NCBI GenBank assembly: GCA_026826555.1
Contig: JAKSZT010000116.1
Span: 186,001-250,000 of the forward strand
From: Tolypeutes matacus
Taxonomy: Eukaryota; Chordata; Mammalia; Cingulata; Chlamyphoridae
Direction of reading: 5' to 3'
DNA: 64,000 nt
Of this stretch, positions 35,600 through 47,459 are shown piece by piece (the first letter of the stretch is position 1; each line of letters begins with the position of its first letter). The position numbers were made by a program, and so were the translations under genes. Below the pieces are notes generated by a model. The model was not told the DNA's origin. It did no database searches and was given only the letters and a program-made list of their open reading frames with translations.

Positions 35600-37290
35600 C
35601 AAAATGTCATTCAAACTACTGGGAAAAATCCCACCCCCTCTTTTGAACTTTTTGCCTCCTTGGGGAGAATTGGAACAACCTAGACATAGAGCCAGATGTC
35701 CATCCTGCAGGTCACAGATGTGGAGACAAATATTTAGAAAGAGGGCTAACCCAGGACAAGCTCTATGCCTGCCCCGCCGATGTGCCCCAGAATGCCATAC
35801 TTGAGGGCAGTACCACTCTACTCAATGGAGTTGATAAACACTAGCACCATGGACTTCCAGAGATACTGCTACCAGCCTCTTCAGGGGACCACAGCCCCAG
35901 AAACCAACCATAGGGTCTGGTATCCCCATTCACATCCATATTATTAATGGTTCCAATAATGTCTGGGAAGGAGGTTAAACATGGGGCATCAGACTATATG
36001 TAGTTGGTCAAGACCCCGGAGTTGAGTTTACCATCTAATAGGGGTATTCTAAAACCCCTTCCACCCAATCTGGTGGACCCCAACTGGGACATTCTCCTTA
36101 ACACAGAACCGGTAATTCCACCCAAAAGAAAACCAGGACCCTTAAGGAACCCCAAGCAAAAGCCCCTCCCCAGAAGCCCCTTTTTGTCAATGTTGTACTC
36201 TGTCTTCATTTTCTTAAACAAGAGTCAGCCAAATAGGCACCAACGATTGCTGGCTCTGCCTTAACTCCCAAACACCTTATTACATTTGAATAAGAGCAGA
36301 TGGAAGCACTATCTCCAATACATCACTGTATGTTCAAAAGATATCAGTAAATGTGAACCAAAGTTTATGTAAGTGGGGTCATGAGCCATTTCTAACTCTG
36401 GGGGACTTACAAGGTTATGGCACCTGTTTCACCCCCTCCTCAACCAAAATCAATGCAAACTTTCTAGGCCCCCACTGTTCATCAGTTGTTTTCTTTGATG
36501 AAACTGATGAATCCTATTATTGGAAAGCCCCCAATGGCACCTGGTTTGCCTGAACCCAAGGAATTGCCCATTGACTTTCCCCCAAAACTTTTTCACAATC
36601 TAAGACTGAAACAGACCAGTCATTTGCATCCTGGTGCATATCATCCCACAGGTATACTTGTATTCAGGTGAAGGAGGCTGTGAGCATTTTAGAACTATGA
36701 GTTGGTTTAAAAGATTTCCTATTCTTGTACCCATAGTGGTCGGCTTTGGGATGGGGGGCAGCAGCCTTCGGAAGGGCAGCCAATGTCACTGGTAAAGAAA
36801 ATTTTAACACCTTATCCACTTAAGTTGACTTAGACCTAAAAGAGTTAGAAAAATCTGTGAGTCATTTCAAAAAATTCTTTATTCTCTGGCCAAAATGGTT
36901 CTGCAAAATATGCATGGGTTAGATCTATTATTCTTAAAACAGGGAGGACTATGTATAGCCCTAGACAAAACCTGCTGTTTCTATGCTAACCACTCAGAAG
37001 TGATAAAGGAAAGCCTCTCATTAGTCAGTAAAAGGCTACAGAAATGAGAAGAACTCAGAACAAAATGTACAAACTGGTACAAAAGCCTGTATTCATGTTC
37101 TCCATGGCTAACAAACTTAATCACTGCTGCTGCAGTCCCACTTGTCCTAATTATGCTAGGATTTCTAGTGGGCCCTTGTTTCATTAACTGTCTCACTTCC
37201 TATATTCAAAAAAGAATACAGGCAGTAAAACTAATGGTGCTACCCTCTCACTACACACCTCTTGCTACTGACACAGAGTCAGTGGTTTGA
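35600..37290 (+). pseudogene. Gammaretrovirus-like env remnant
   Basis: The surface subunit is heavily decayed (35600-36600). The transmembrane subunit is recognisable at 36700-37290: a Gly-rich fusion-peptide-like stretch near 36740, a heptad region, the gammaretroviral C-x6-CC loop (around 36945-36990), a membrane span near 37110-37180, and a short cytoplasmic tail ending at 37290. At least three stops lie in the transmembrane part alone. Not functional. Confidence 0.78.
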
Positions 37291-37315
37291 CTAATGCCAT
37301 AACAGGAGTAGGGAA

Positions 37316-37755
37316 TGAAAAGGAAACAAGACCATACAAATTCTCCCCAGCAGGAACTCCAAGCTTATAAAATATATGTGGTCATTCAAAACCCGGACAC
37401 CGATCCGGGCCTAATGGGGGAATGGTGGGCCTAATGCGGGAATGGCACCACTCATGCTGGGAAAAGGTCAATCACTCCCTCCCCCCACTGAGATGCTAAC
37501 AGAAAATATCCACTTCTGTAACTCAGCTTGCTTGATTTGCTCAGAACCCTAAAGAGAAATGTATATGTTTAAACCTACCAATCCTGTCTCTTGACATGCA
37601 CGGGAAAGTTTTGCATGAGGGAAGAAAGTCTATAAAGGCTGCAACCTCCAGATTTTAGGTATGACTCTTACTAAAGAGCATGTCCAGGCCATTAATAAAT
37701 GTTCCATTAAATTTTTCTCCTGGGAGTTGTTATTTATAGGAAGTGTTCCACTTCA
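37316..37755 (+). repeat. Gammaretrovirus-like 3' LTR
   Basis: Starts TGAAAAGG and ends CTTCA. TATAAAG is at 37631 and AATAAA near 37694. It is homologous to 29303-29745 with many substitutions and small indels. Confidence 0.85.
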
Positions 37756-37900
37756 TAGTGCAATGGTGGTCAGCAACCCATTTTGCTCAATGATGGCCAC
37801 ACCCAAATTACAGCCACTGCTTTATGATTTCCCATTTCTCCCAGACTTAGGAGATCCCTCCTGATCCCTGTGACCTGGTTTAATGCCCTTGTTTGAGTCT
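37756..37900. repeat. Duplicon segment a resumes (unit 4)
   Basis: Continues the spacer interrupted at 29302. It matches about 10410-10552. Confidence 0.65.
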
Positions 37901-38513
37901 TGCGTGGACCCTGGAAAAGTATGATCTTACTAACTCATTCCTGGGTGTGTAAGCCATTTATATTTGGGATATTTGTTTAGATTCAGATAAGGGAACTTTC
38001 AATTAGGTCACTTTTTGTTAGAATGCTTTAGTTTAGTTAAGGGCCTCTGATTAGATTTCAGACACCAGGATGGACCCCAAACATTGTGCAGAAGTCCTAC
38101 ATACAAGGAACACACAGAGAAAGAGTGCTGCCATATGGGAAAGGGCTCCAGGATCTCCTAGAGCTGTGGAGAGACACAGAAACCCTGAGAGGCTGAGGAA
38201 GAGGCCAGAGGCTGGAGTCATGGAGCAGCTTGAATCTGAAGATATCCAGGCCAGAGGATATGGGGGAGATGTGAACAATTGTGGCTGATGGCCCACTGCT
38301 GAGCTCAGGACAAAGTGAGTTTGAAGGAAAAGGCAGAGAGAGACAGGCAGGCTGAACATTTTACCTTGGGAGGAGTCCAGCAGCAGCTGACCCTTATTAA
38401 GACAGCATTTTTGATAATGCCTTGATTTGAACATTTTCACAGCTTCAGAACTGTAAGCTTTATCCCTAATAAATTCCAATAAATCAAACCTATTTCTGGT
38501 ATTTTGCATTAGA
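37901..38513 (+). mobile_element. Solo MaLR-type LTR (type A), unit 4
   Basis: Duplicate of 4530-5158, slightly shorter through small deletions. Confidence 0.7.
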
Positions 38514-40270
38514 AGCACTCTGCAAACTCAAACAACTAGGGACACAGGGTTGGAGAGCTGCACTGTTCCCAAAAGGCAGTATTATCCTGCTGTCCAGTGA
38601 ATTCACCTGTAAACTGTGGATGTCTCCAGACTAAGGAGGATTGAGTACTGGTAAGATGGAGGTGGAAGTGCTTTTGGCCAACAAGGCCTGCAAGACAGGG
38701 AATCAGGTAGGGGAGTCACATTGTTGGTGATTAATAAAGTCACAGACACCCCACTATGATGTACCTGGCCCAGGCAGTGGTTGGGCAGTGGGTAGGGACA
38801 GATAAAAGCATGGGACCTGGGGTCTTATACAACAGAGGAGTCTGGGCAGAGAGAGGAGACATCCTGCTCCTGCTCCTTTTGCCCTTCCCTCCTTCCCTTG
38901 GCCTCCAGCATTGATGCTCTGAGGAGGCTGTTCTTACTGTACCACTTCTGGGTCTCAGGCACAGACTCAGGTGTCCTGTTTCTAGTTCTACATTCATTTT
39001 CTACAATCTTGGGGCAGCTAAACAAAGAGCAATGCCAAGATGAAACATGTTGGTGTCAGGAAGGAAATGTCAAAATTCACATTACAGCATTGGCTACACC
39101 AATAACATCACCAGAATGAGCAACATTAGGCCAGTGACCCTAAAAAATAGTATGGGAATCCCAGAGAGTCCTGGGACATATGGCTGACAAGAATCGAAGT
39201 GAGATTTTGAGATGGTGTAATGTTTGCAGAAAACCTCAGAGGGTGCCAATGCCAGATATTTCTCAGACTAAATAAATATTAAATTTTCAACACATTTTTA
39301 ACAGTGTTGAAAATGATTCAGACTTCTTCAATCCCTGTTGAGAATGGAGGGGTTGGATGGGAAGAAGCTGATGAACAACTGAAGAAGCAGTACGGTAACA
39401 CATGTTCACTGCAGGTCCCACAAGCCAGAGAGTGAATGTCCTGTTTGGGAACCAAACTCTCAGAGCCCCAATGAAAACCATCATCACAGGTCCTGAATTT
39501 GCAAAGGAGGACAGGGAGACAGCCTCAGTTAGGGATTTGACTTACTCCAGTGTTTCTTCACTGGGGAGTAAGCAGTAGGAAGTCTGCCTTCTCCTGTGGT
39601 GCTAACAGCCCTCTAACCAGACACGTGTACAGAGCACTATGGATTTCACACGGTCATGTCCATGCTCCTCATCTCCGTGCTCACACTTGCTGAGGCAGGC
39701 ATCCACACTTCCTGGCAGCTGGGGAAGGGGTCTAGGACAGTTAGCACTTTTCCTTTATGGAGACTGTATTTGCAAAGGGTGAGGGGTAGTGCCCCCCAAT
39801 AATGTTGCAGATACAAAACAATATCTTCAAATCAACCACTTTGTGTGATTTCATTCTGTACTATTTTCATAATTTCTTTTAAATTACAAACAATTTATCC
39901 GTGCAGAGTGTAAAAATAATTTATATCTCTTATGACAAACAGCAAAATTCCTTCTCTAGCCTCAACCCCCATTCCTCCTTCCTCAGAATTTTCTGCATTG
40001 GCACAAATTTTGGGTACACATTTCTGTTTGTAAATACATGCATTCTCTCATATCATCAATCCCACACCCTATCACATTTGAGAAAAATATTGAGCTAAAA
40101 CTTAAGAATATAAATAAATTTTCTAACTTCTTAAACTAATTGAGAATAGAAGCATATCAACTAACTATGAAAGGATGATTTCTGATTTAAAATAATAAGG
40201 AAAATTTGAATGAAGTAGAAAGCAGGCCACTGTAGTTCAGTGGCTGTTAAACTTGAATCCACATCAGAAT
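38514..40270. other. Low-copy duplicon spacer, unit 4
   Basis: Homologous to 5159-6935 and 11181-12960. No conserved frame is seen. It ends at a deletion junction where the zinc-finger exon should follow. Confidence 0.55.
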
Positions 40271-40948
40271 CTTACATTCTCTGCCTACATCTTAAGACTG
40301 TACTGTTGTGGATGTGAATATAGCTTCACCAACAAGCTTTTTGTTATGTGGTTCTTTCTGTTTCTTAATGTCCTTTGTTTCTTCATAGTTTGTGGGGTGC
40401 AGCAGAAGCAGTGCTCAGAAGGAAATTTATATCATTGAATACATTCATTAGAAAAGAGGAAAGATCCAATATCAATCATCTAAGTGTACAATTTGGGAAG
40501 TGCAACAATATTTCATTTTTATTTGTTCTATCACTCGTGGCTCTCCTTGCTTTAAATGAGCATCATGTCCAGTTTGGGGAATTCCTAACTAGGAAATGGG
40601 GAAGTGATAAAGCACTTGATTTATGAATGGGATAAAACAACACCCCATAAGTCAACCCTGGAAACTTCAGGCTTCTGAAGGATAAGAAAGGTTTAACTTC
40701 CAAAGATGCACAAGAAAGGTGGCCTCAGAACAAAGACCAAAATAGCAACCAAGGAAATTCTGAATACTTTGTTGCAGACTGACTATTTTTGTTCATTTTT
40801 TCCTTCTATTTATTTGGATGAGATGCAGTATTTTATATTCCTTAAAGTTCAGCAGGGAAATTATAACACTTTACCTTGCCTTTCAAAATCTGCACTTATA
40901 ATTTGTTATTGACTTGTTAAATAATGCATTTTAAATCATTTTATATCC
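40271..40948 (+). mobile_element. L1 ORF2 remnant and flank, unit 4 (zinc-finger exon missing)
   Basis: Begins with TTACATTCTCTGCC, which in other copies lies 5' of the zinc-finger exon (8573, 53157). It then carries the ORF2-like stretch (40375-40530) and the spacer. The ~1.65 kb holding the exon is absent. Confidence 0.7.
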
Positions 40949-41522
40949 TGTATTAGTCAGCCAAATGTGTGCTTATGCAAAATACCAGAAATCTGTTGGT
41001 GTTTATAAAGGGTATTTATTTGGGGTAGAACCTTACAGTTACCAGGCCAAAAGACATAAGTTTCTTCTTCACCAAAGTCTCTTAACTTGTCTTGGAGCAA
41101 GAGAACTGCTGATATTTGCCAGGGTTCAGGCTTCTTGGGTTCCTCTATTCCCAGGGCTGTCTTCCTCTCTGGGCTCTGCTCTTCTGTTTCCTCCACAATG
41201 TCAACTGTAGACTATGAGGCACTCTAAGCTTTTCCTCTCTCCACAAGGCCAGCTGTGAACTGTCAGGTGAATGGCTTGTCTCTTTTCATGGGGCCTTCTG
41301 TCTTTGCTCTTCAGAACTCCAACATCAAAAAGTACTCCAGCTCTGTCCATTGCCATGTGATTTTGTGTTTGAAAACCCACCCACCAAAGAAGAGGGCTCA
41401 GTGCCCTACTGACTGTCCCAGTCAACGCCCTTATCTTACCTTAATCATGCCCAGATTAACAGACCAGTTTACAAGCATAATCCCGTATCTATTTTTGGAA
41501 TTCATAATGATATCCAAATGCT
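40949..41522 (-). mobile_element. Solo MaLR-type LTR (type B), unit 4
   Basis: Duplicate of 9248-9819. The last ~12 bases at the right edge are lost. Confidence 0.65.
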
Positions 41523-42236
41523 TTTACCCATCTAATGCTATATATTATTTTATGGTGTATTTGAGCACTTTAATGATGTACTAGGCCACAGATATAATTA
41601 TTACTTTATCCTTTCTATAGTCATTTACATATATGAATCTAATTAACAGATATTGTTCTCCCATCCATCCTGAATCTTGAACATTCTGAGATTATTTTCT
41701 TTCTACCTGAAGAATATTCTTTTACATTTCTTTTAAAGTGAGTTGCTGCTAGCAAACTTTATTACATTTTACTCATTTTAAAATTATTTATTTCATTTCT
41801 TCTTGAAGGATTGAGATGAATTAAATTTCAGGCACTCTACAATCTCCACTGCTTTTGAGAATACACTTACGGTAGAATTTCTCCATTCTATTGTAAATGT
41901 AATCAGTTCTTTGGAGAAGAAATTAGGTGCTTTCAATTTTACAGTCTGCTTTCTGCCCCACCACCCCGCAGGCAAAATCTGTGCAATATGGCTCAGTGCA
42001 TGGGAATAATGGCACACCTCTCCGAGTTACAAAACTGATTTTGGAACTAAGATTTGGTGGAGAATGCACAGTATATTGAGTCCTTCTTGGGACCATTCTA
42101 GGGACCAGTGCATCGGTGGTCAAGACCCCATTTTGCTCAATGATGACCACACAGAAGTACAGCCACTGTTTCATGAGATCCCATTTCTCCCAGATTTAGG
42201 TGAACCTTCCTGATCCCTGTGCCCTTGGTTAATGCT
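41523..42236 (-). mobile_element. L1 ORF1 remnant and spacer (segment a), unit 5
   Basis: Homologous to 9820-10530. At about 42236 it jumps straight into the middle of a zinc-finger exon, skipping the type A LTR and spacer. Confidence 0.6.
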
Positions 42237-42705
42237 TGTTACCCTGTATGGCTTTCAAAATGAGGAGTAAAAAATGACTGTAAAGAGCAGATACATTCAG
42301 GACATTCATATGGTTTCACTCTTGTTTGAATTTTCTCACATTCCATGAGGTTTTGTTTCATATGGAAGCATTCCCATATTACAATACTAACTAGTGTATG
42401 AATATTTCATGCTCAATGAGATTTAAAGCCTGGTTGAAGGGTTTCCAATATTCCTTATATAGACAGGGTTTTACTCCTTCATGTTTCTTTGATGGGATTT
42501 TAGCTTTCCCAAATTCATGAAATCCCAAATGGTTCCTCTGAAAGATTAAATCTCAAGTATCTCATGAGTTTGAATTTCCAAGAAAACACTCATTACACAA
42601 AAAGGGGAGGACTACCATGTAGGGAAAACTGGCAAAACTAATTGTCCTCATTCTTTTTTCCTTACACAGATTCCCTCATGCTTAGTTAAGCAAGATGCAA
42701 ATTCT
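42237..42705 (-). pseudogene. C2H2 zinc-finger exon fragment (5' part), copy 5
   Basis: Matches 8023-8490 of copy 1: the N-terminal, pre-finger and first decayed finger part only. It is bounded on the left by a deletion junction and on the right by the LTR of provirus 2. No open frame. Confidence 0.7.
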
Positions 42706-42707
42706 CT

Positions 42708-43097
42708 TGTTGGAAAAGATGCTGAGAGCCAGAGCATAAAGGGTTAAGCATTTTAAAAGCATGCTTGCCAGCAGACAAATATTAGTAAATGTCTCAAAGG
42801 ACACTGAAAACCACAGACATCAGTGGGAGGAGGCAGAGCAGAATGAACACACCACTAAAAATTTATTGTCTGAATTCCCAAGAAAGATTGTCTGGGAACA
42901 CAGAAAGATGCAGTGCTCTCAAGTACCAAGCTGAGAAAGCAGTGAACGATGCCCTATTTTGTTATCTACTTTGCAGTATAAAAAGCAGCCTCAGCCTAAA
43001 TAAACTTGCCTGCATTCCACATGGAGTGTGGTCCCTTGGTCCCAACCTTTCTTTGGATCATTCCCAGCACCATCTACCTCTGGGTTGCATTATAACA
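42708..43097 (+). repeat. Provirus 2, 5' LTR
   Basis: 390 bp, TGTTGG to ATAACA. TATAAAAAG is at 42977 and AATAAA at 42999. It is the best-preserved LTR of the family in the window. Confidence 0.85.
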
Positions 43098-43099
43098 GA

Positions 43100-43117
43100 T
43101 GGCACCAAATGTGGGGC
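43100..43117 (+). promoter_or_regulatory. Provirus 2 primer-binding site (tRNA-Lys type)
   Basis: TGGCACCAAATGTGGGGC, two bases after the LTR. It resembles the lysine tRNA complement used by betaretroviruses and HERV-K. Confidence 0.75.
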
Positions 43118-43199
43118 ACGATGAGTCTTTTCTCTGGATAAGTGCCATGGAAACCAGGACTGCTGGGTTGGACAGTCCTTGCATTCTGTTGGTGAGTCA

Positions 43200-44934
43200 A
43201 ATAATCTTGATCATCAGGGTAATAGGTAATCAGTTGACTCGGTTAGAGTAATATTTCAAAGTTTTGAAAACCCTCTTAAAGAATACAGGGATATCTGTGA
43301 TGACCCTACAGTTACTAGAAATCTTTTCTCTTGTACAGAAACAATGTTATGTATGGTCTTTGTATAGTCTTATTTCTGTTGCTCTTGAACCAATACAGTC
43401 AGATGAAGATGAAGATATTAAAATGGATACTGCTAATGCTAACTCTACAGCAGAACAACTAATGATAATTTTAATGAAAATATATCTGAAAAAAATAATG
43501 AACAGGCAAAAAGTGATAAACTCATGTCTAATGAAAAGAAAAAAAAAGCAGAGGTTATAGAACTTTTCAAGGAGTTGTTAAGCCATCCACTCCAAAAGAG
43601 GATTTATTATTTTCAAAACCAGCATCTGTTCCTCCCAAGGTATCTACTGATCCATTATTTACAATATTTGATGACCCTCAAAAAGTTTCTGCTTTTGGCC
43701 CAGCATCATCCTCTTTAATTATGAAAAGTACAGTACAGGGAAGTAGAGAAGGAAATTCAGAGGCTATGCAATTTTTTTTTTTTACATTTCCAGGAACAGT
43801 ACCTCAAATTCCAACAGATGCTAACAATCCCCCAGGGGGTGTACAATATGAGCATGCTCCTAGTCCTTTTAAAACTATCAAAAACTTTAAAAAAGAATAC
43901 ACTCAATATGGGGTAGATTCTCCTTATACTCAGAATTGGTGCAAGAAATGGCACAAGCATACAGATTAATACGTGGGATTGGGATTGGTTAACTCAAGCT
44001 GTTCTGAATTCAGCAGAATTTTTACAATTTAAAACTTAAGGAGCTGATGAAGCTAATATTGCAGCACGATGAAATCAACAAAAAAATCCAGCAGTGCCTA
44101 TTACTGCTGAACATATATAAGGAGAATGTCAATGGGCTTAAATTCCTCACCAAGCTCAGTAAGATAATATTGCCATTTTACAAGTGCAAATGTGCTGCCT
44201 ACATGCGTGTCAGTGAATCTCCACCACTGGACAGATTGTACATTCATTTTCAAAAAATTTTCAAGGAAATACTGAACCCTATGCTGAATTTGTAGCAAGG
44301 CAGGAAGATGTAGTCAACACATTAACTCAATCTGATCTTAAAGAAATGCTTATTCTAATGTTAGACTTTAATAATGCTAACAGTGAATGTAAAAAAGCTT
44401 TATGCCTGATAAAGGCAAACAGAAGTACTTTACAGGATTATATAAAAACATGGGAAAATATTGGACCCAAGACCTATATTTTAACATAAACTTTCTTGCA
44501 GCTGCTCTAAACAGACCTAGACCTGTAGTTAATAATTTAAATTGCTTTAATTGTGAGAAACTAGGTCATATGAAAAAAGATAGCCAAGCCAAAGCTAGTG
44601 CAAGAGCTCCATTTAGTGGCAAAAAAAAAAAAAAATCAATAAAAAATCTTGTGTGTCCGAAATGCTAAAAGGGTTACACTGGGACAAGGAATGGCATTCT
44701 AAATATCATAAAAAAGGTAGTCTCATTTATAAGTAGGGAAAATTCCAAGTGGTCCTTGCTTAAGGCCCTCAAACAATCAATATGAATACATTTCCCTGCC
44801 TTGCTCAAATCTGTCCAAGCAGAAACAGAGCAGTTAACTCCAGCCTGTAACAGAACTTAAGGAAGTTACCAAAAGCTATACAGCTGTGGATCCTAACTCA
44901 GCTGAAACTAAGTTTATTACTCCTTAACCCTAAC
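43200..44934 (+). pseudogene. Provirus 2 gag remnant
   Basis: Betaretrovirus-type gag in many short frames. The matrix start codon has become ATA (near 43233; intact in provirus 3), and a TAA follows a few codons later. The pre-capsid and capsid start lies near 43700-43900, with recognisable NPPGG. The nucleocapsid region is at about 44520-44670, with one knuckle relic (CFNCEKLGHMKK, last Cys lost). It ends where the telomere-type tract begins. Not functional. Confidence 0.75.
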
Positions 44935-45210
44935 CCTAACCATAATCCTAACCCTAACCATAAACGAACCCTAACCCTAACACTAACCCTAAGGCTAACA
45001 CTAACACTAACCCTCACCCTAAACCTAACTGTAACCTTAACCCTAACCATAAGCCTAAACCTAACCTAACTCTAACCGTAACCCTAACCCTAACTAACCC
45101 TAACCATAACCCTAATACAAACCCTTACCCTAACACTTATGCTAAACTTAACTAACCCTAACCATAACATTAACTAACCCTAATGTAACCCTAACCCTAT
45201 CCCTAACCCA
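44935..45210 (+). repeat. Interstitial telomere-type (CCCTAA)n tract
   Basis: 276 bp of CCCTAA repeats, C-rich strand on the plus strand, with many variants (CACTAA, CCATAA, CCTTAA). Flanked on both sides by provirus 2 sequence. It replaces about 1 kb that is present in provirus 1 (19876-20868) and the provirus 4 fragment (about 61000-61995). Confidence 0.95.
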
Positions 45211-47450
45211 ATCAAAATAGCTTCTTGTATTTTAAACTTATTGTTTCCATAGAGAAACAGGTCTTATCACTTTTAAAAATAACACAATGTTCGATCCGGT
45301 TTTCTCAAGTCAAATCCTGAAAGATAGCTTTCATTTCAAACTCACTTATCAGTTTGTCTTTTACCTAAATAAAGGTAAAATGCTAACAATAGTATGTTCA
45401 TGTGATACCAGTTGAAGTATTTAAAACTGTTGTATAATTAATTTTTCTAATTTTAGAATAACGAAAGTTGTATGAATAAAAAGTTCATATGAATACTTTA
45501 AATGTGTATAAAATTCCTGAAAATTTAATAGTTTCCATATAATATTAAATAAAAATATAATGCTATTAATCATAATTTTTAGTTATAACTACAAGAAGAA
45601 AGCAGCCATTAAAGGCTGCCAGGGTAGCATAAAACAGTAAATATATTAAAGAAAATAGCACCACTGCAGCATGCAGTGGTCCCAAATATTGCTAGTTGGT
45701 TGCAAATACTTAATAACTAGTTATGTCACTATCACTTTGTTTTAAACTGTGCTAAAGCTTTCTTTAATACTTTCTTTAAAAAGTCGAGGCAGCCCAAATT
45801 CCCCTTCCTGTAAAATAGCCAACAATAAATAAAGTTTATATTCAACACTGTAAGCAACAGCCCCAATTCTAATTATAATGTTAACAACAAAAAAGATGCA
45901 AGTATTAAAATTACAAGTTAATGTAGAACCCCACAGCCCAAATAGGAAATACAAATTTGTTTTTACCTATGCCTCAAACTATACAAAATAAAGAAATTGA
46001 GGTCATTCTAATTATGCTATTAATTAAATGCTTAAGAAATAAAAGTTTATTCAATGGATGTCTGTTGTTGTATAATCTTCTATAGTTATGAATTATGTAA
46101 AATTTACTTAAATACTAATCAAAACTTTAATACAATACATTGCATACTTAACTAATTTAATAACTTGCATATTACATGTAAATGTGTTTTATTAAATGTA
46201 TATGTAAATAACTTGTTTTGAGTTTTGACAGTCCTGAGACTAAATGCATTAAAAAAAGGGATGTGGTGGGAGGTGTGGGGGGTGGGCAACATGGGAATCC
46301 CAGTGGGTTCCGTGTAATATTTTGGGTAATCTAAGCACCTCTTAAAACATATGTATATATATATATATAAATAACATTTTTGTAAGCAAATACACATATA
46401 TGCATATATATTTATATATCATTTTACAAATGTTTGTATGTATTGTGAGAATTTTGATTTTTACCCATAATAAAAAAAAAAAAAAAACAAGCCTGGCAAG
46501 ATTTGTTCAAGCCTAAAAGTAAAGCATCATGCAGAAAATTTTGTTAAGCAACAAACCAGTGCTTTCCTGGTTGACACTTTTCACATTTCAGGAAAAATAT
46601 TGGAAATTAAAATAGTAAGCACATCAAGGATGTTTTGTAACAGATTTTTAAAAAATAAATTGCATTTCAATGGGCGCTGTATTCCTCCTGGAGGGAGCTG
46701 GCCACTCTCCCGGGGATTGATGCCCCTTCCTTAGGAATTAGCAAAATACTCACAACTTGGTATCTATAGTATCAAATTCATTAATCCTAAACACAGTCAA
46801 CCAAAACTCTAGTATCAATTGCTACTTCAACAATTCAAACCTTCCCAGCTAAAAGCTAAATATTGGTAAGTATATATAAGACTGCTCTATTTATATGTCA
46901 TTCTGTAACTTTGTTCAATATTGACTTAATCTTTTAATTGGTTATGTTATTTGTTTCTCACCCTAATTGTCAAATTAAGCTTATTAAAATAAGTATATAT
47001 TAACATTTATCTTGTATCAATCCAGGACTCTAGCCAAAAATAAGCCAAGTACATCAGGGTATCCCCTGATTTAGTAAGCCTGTGAATGTATGTATATGTA
47101 TCATAAAAAATTAACAGTTAAACCTCTATAAATGCTACAAAAACAAAAAAGGGGGAAATGGTGAGTTGCAAGTAAAATTATATCAAGCATTATTTACAAT
47201 AAAGTTTTTAAGCCAAAGGTCAGTATCATATACATCAGCAGGAAAGCATTTCTGGCAAAAATCAGGCAATAATACAGAAATAAATATTGGACAAGTTTAT
47301 TGAAAGCTTAAAAATAATAATCAATGGGATAAGGCAGGATTTAAATTAGGATATAGTTTCAAGGTTTTGCTCTTATCATTAGAGATAAAGGAGACCAGCT
47401 TCGGGTCCTGTCCAGACATCTGAAACTTAGTCATAAACAAGCCAAAGAAT
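45211..47450 (+). other. AT-rich block in place of pol, provirus 2
   Basis: Homologous to 17771-19870 of provirus 1 in reverse orientation. No pol motifs are found. A purine-rich tract followed by TG (about 47140-47160) closely resembles the real polypurine tract at 49398-49410. An L1 tail interrupts the block at 46258-46487. Confidence 0.65.
46258..46487 (+). mobile_element. 5'-truncated L1 3' end in provirus 2
   Basis: About 230 bp of the same L1 3' end as at 25640-25862 and 13401-13623, ending TTTTTACCCATAAT plus poly-A. It contains an (AT)n stretch near 46352. It inserted in an A-rich stretch of the provirus. Confidence 0.7.
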
Positions 47451-47459
47451 CTGACACAA

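Larger units (their letters stand above)
29303..37755 (+). mobile_element. Gammaretrovirus-like (class I) provirus, two LTRs, defective
   Basis: A complete-length but decayed provirus of 8.45 kb. 5' LTR 29303-29745, primer-binding site 29749-29766, gag 30063-31757, protease and pol 31820-35460, env about 35600-37290, 3' LTR 37316-37755. It is flanked by CAGT and TAGT, a 4 bp target duplication with one change, as expected for this class. The two LTRs differ at many positions (about one in ten by eye in the first 150 bases), so the insertion is old. It carries a SINE in gag and a short L1 tail in pol. Confidence 0.88.

Noticed and set aside
44935..45210. A true chromosome end
   Set aside because: Sequence of the same provirus continues on both sides, so it is interstitial.
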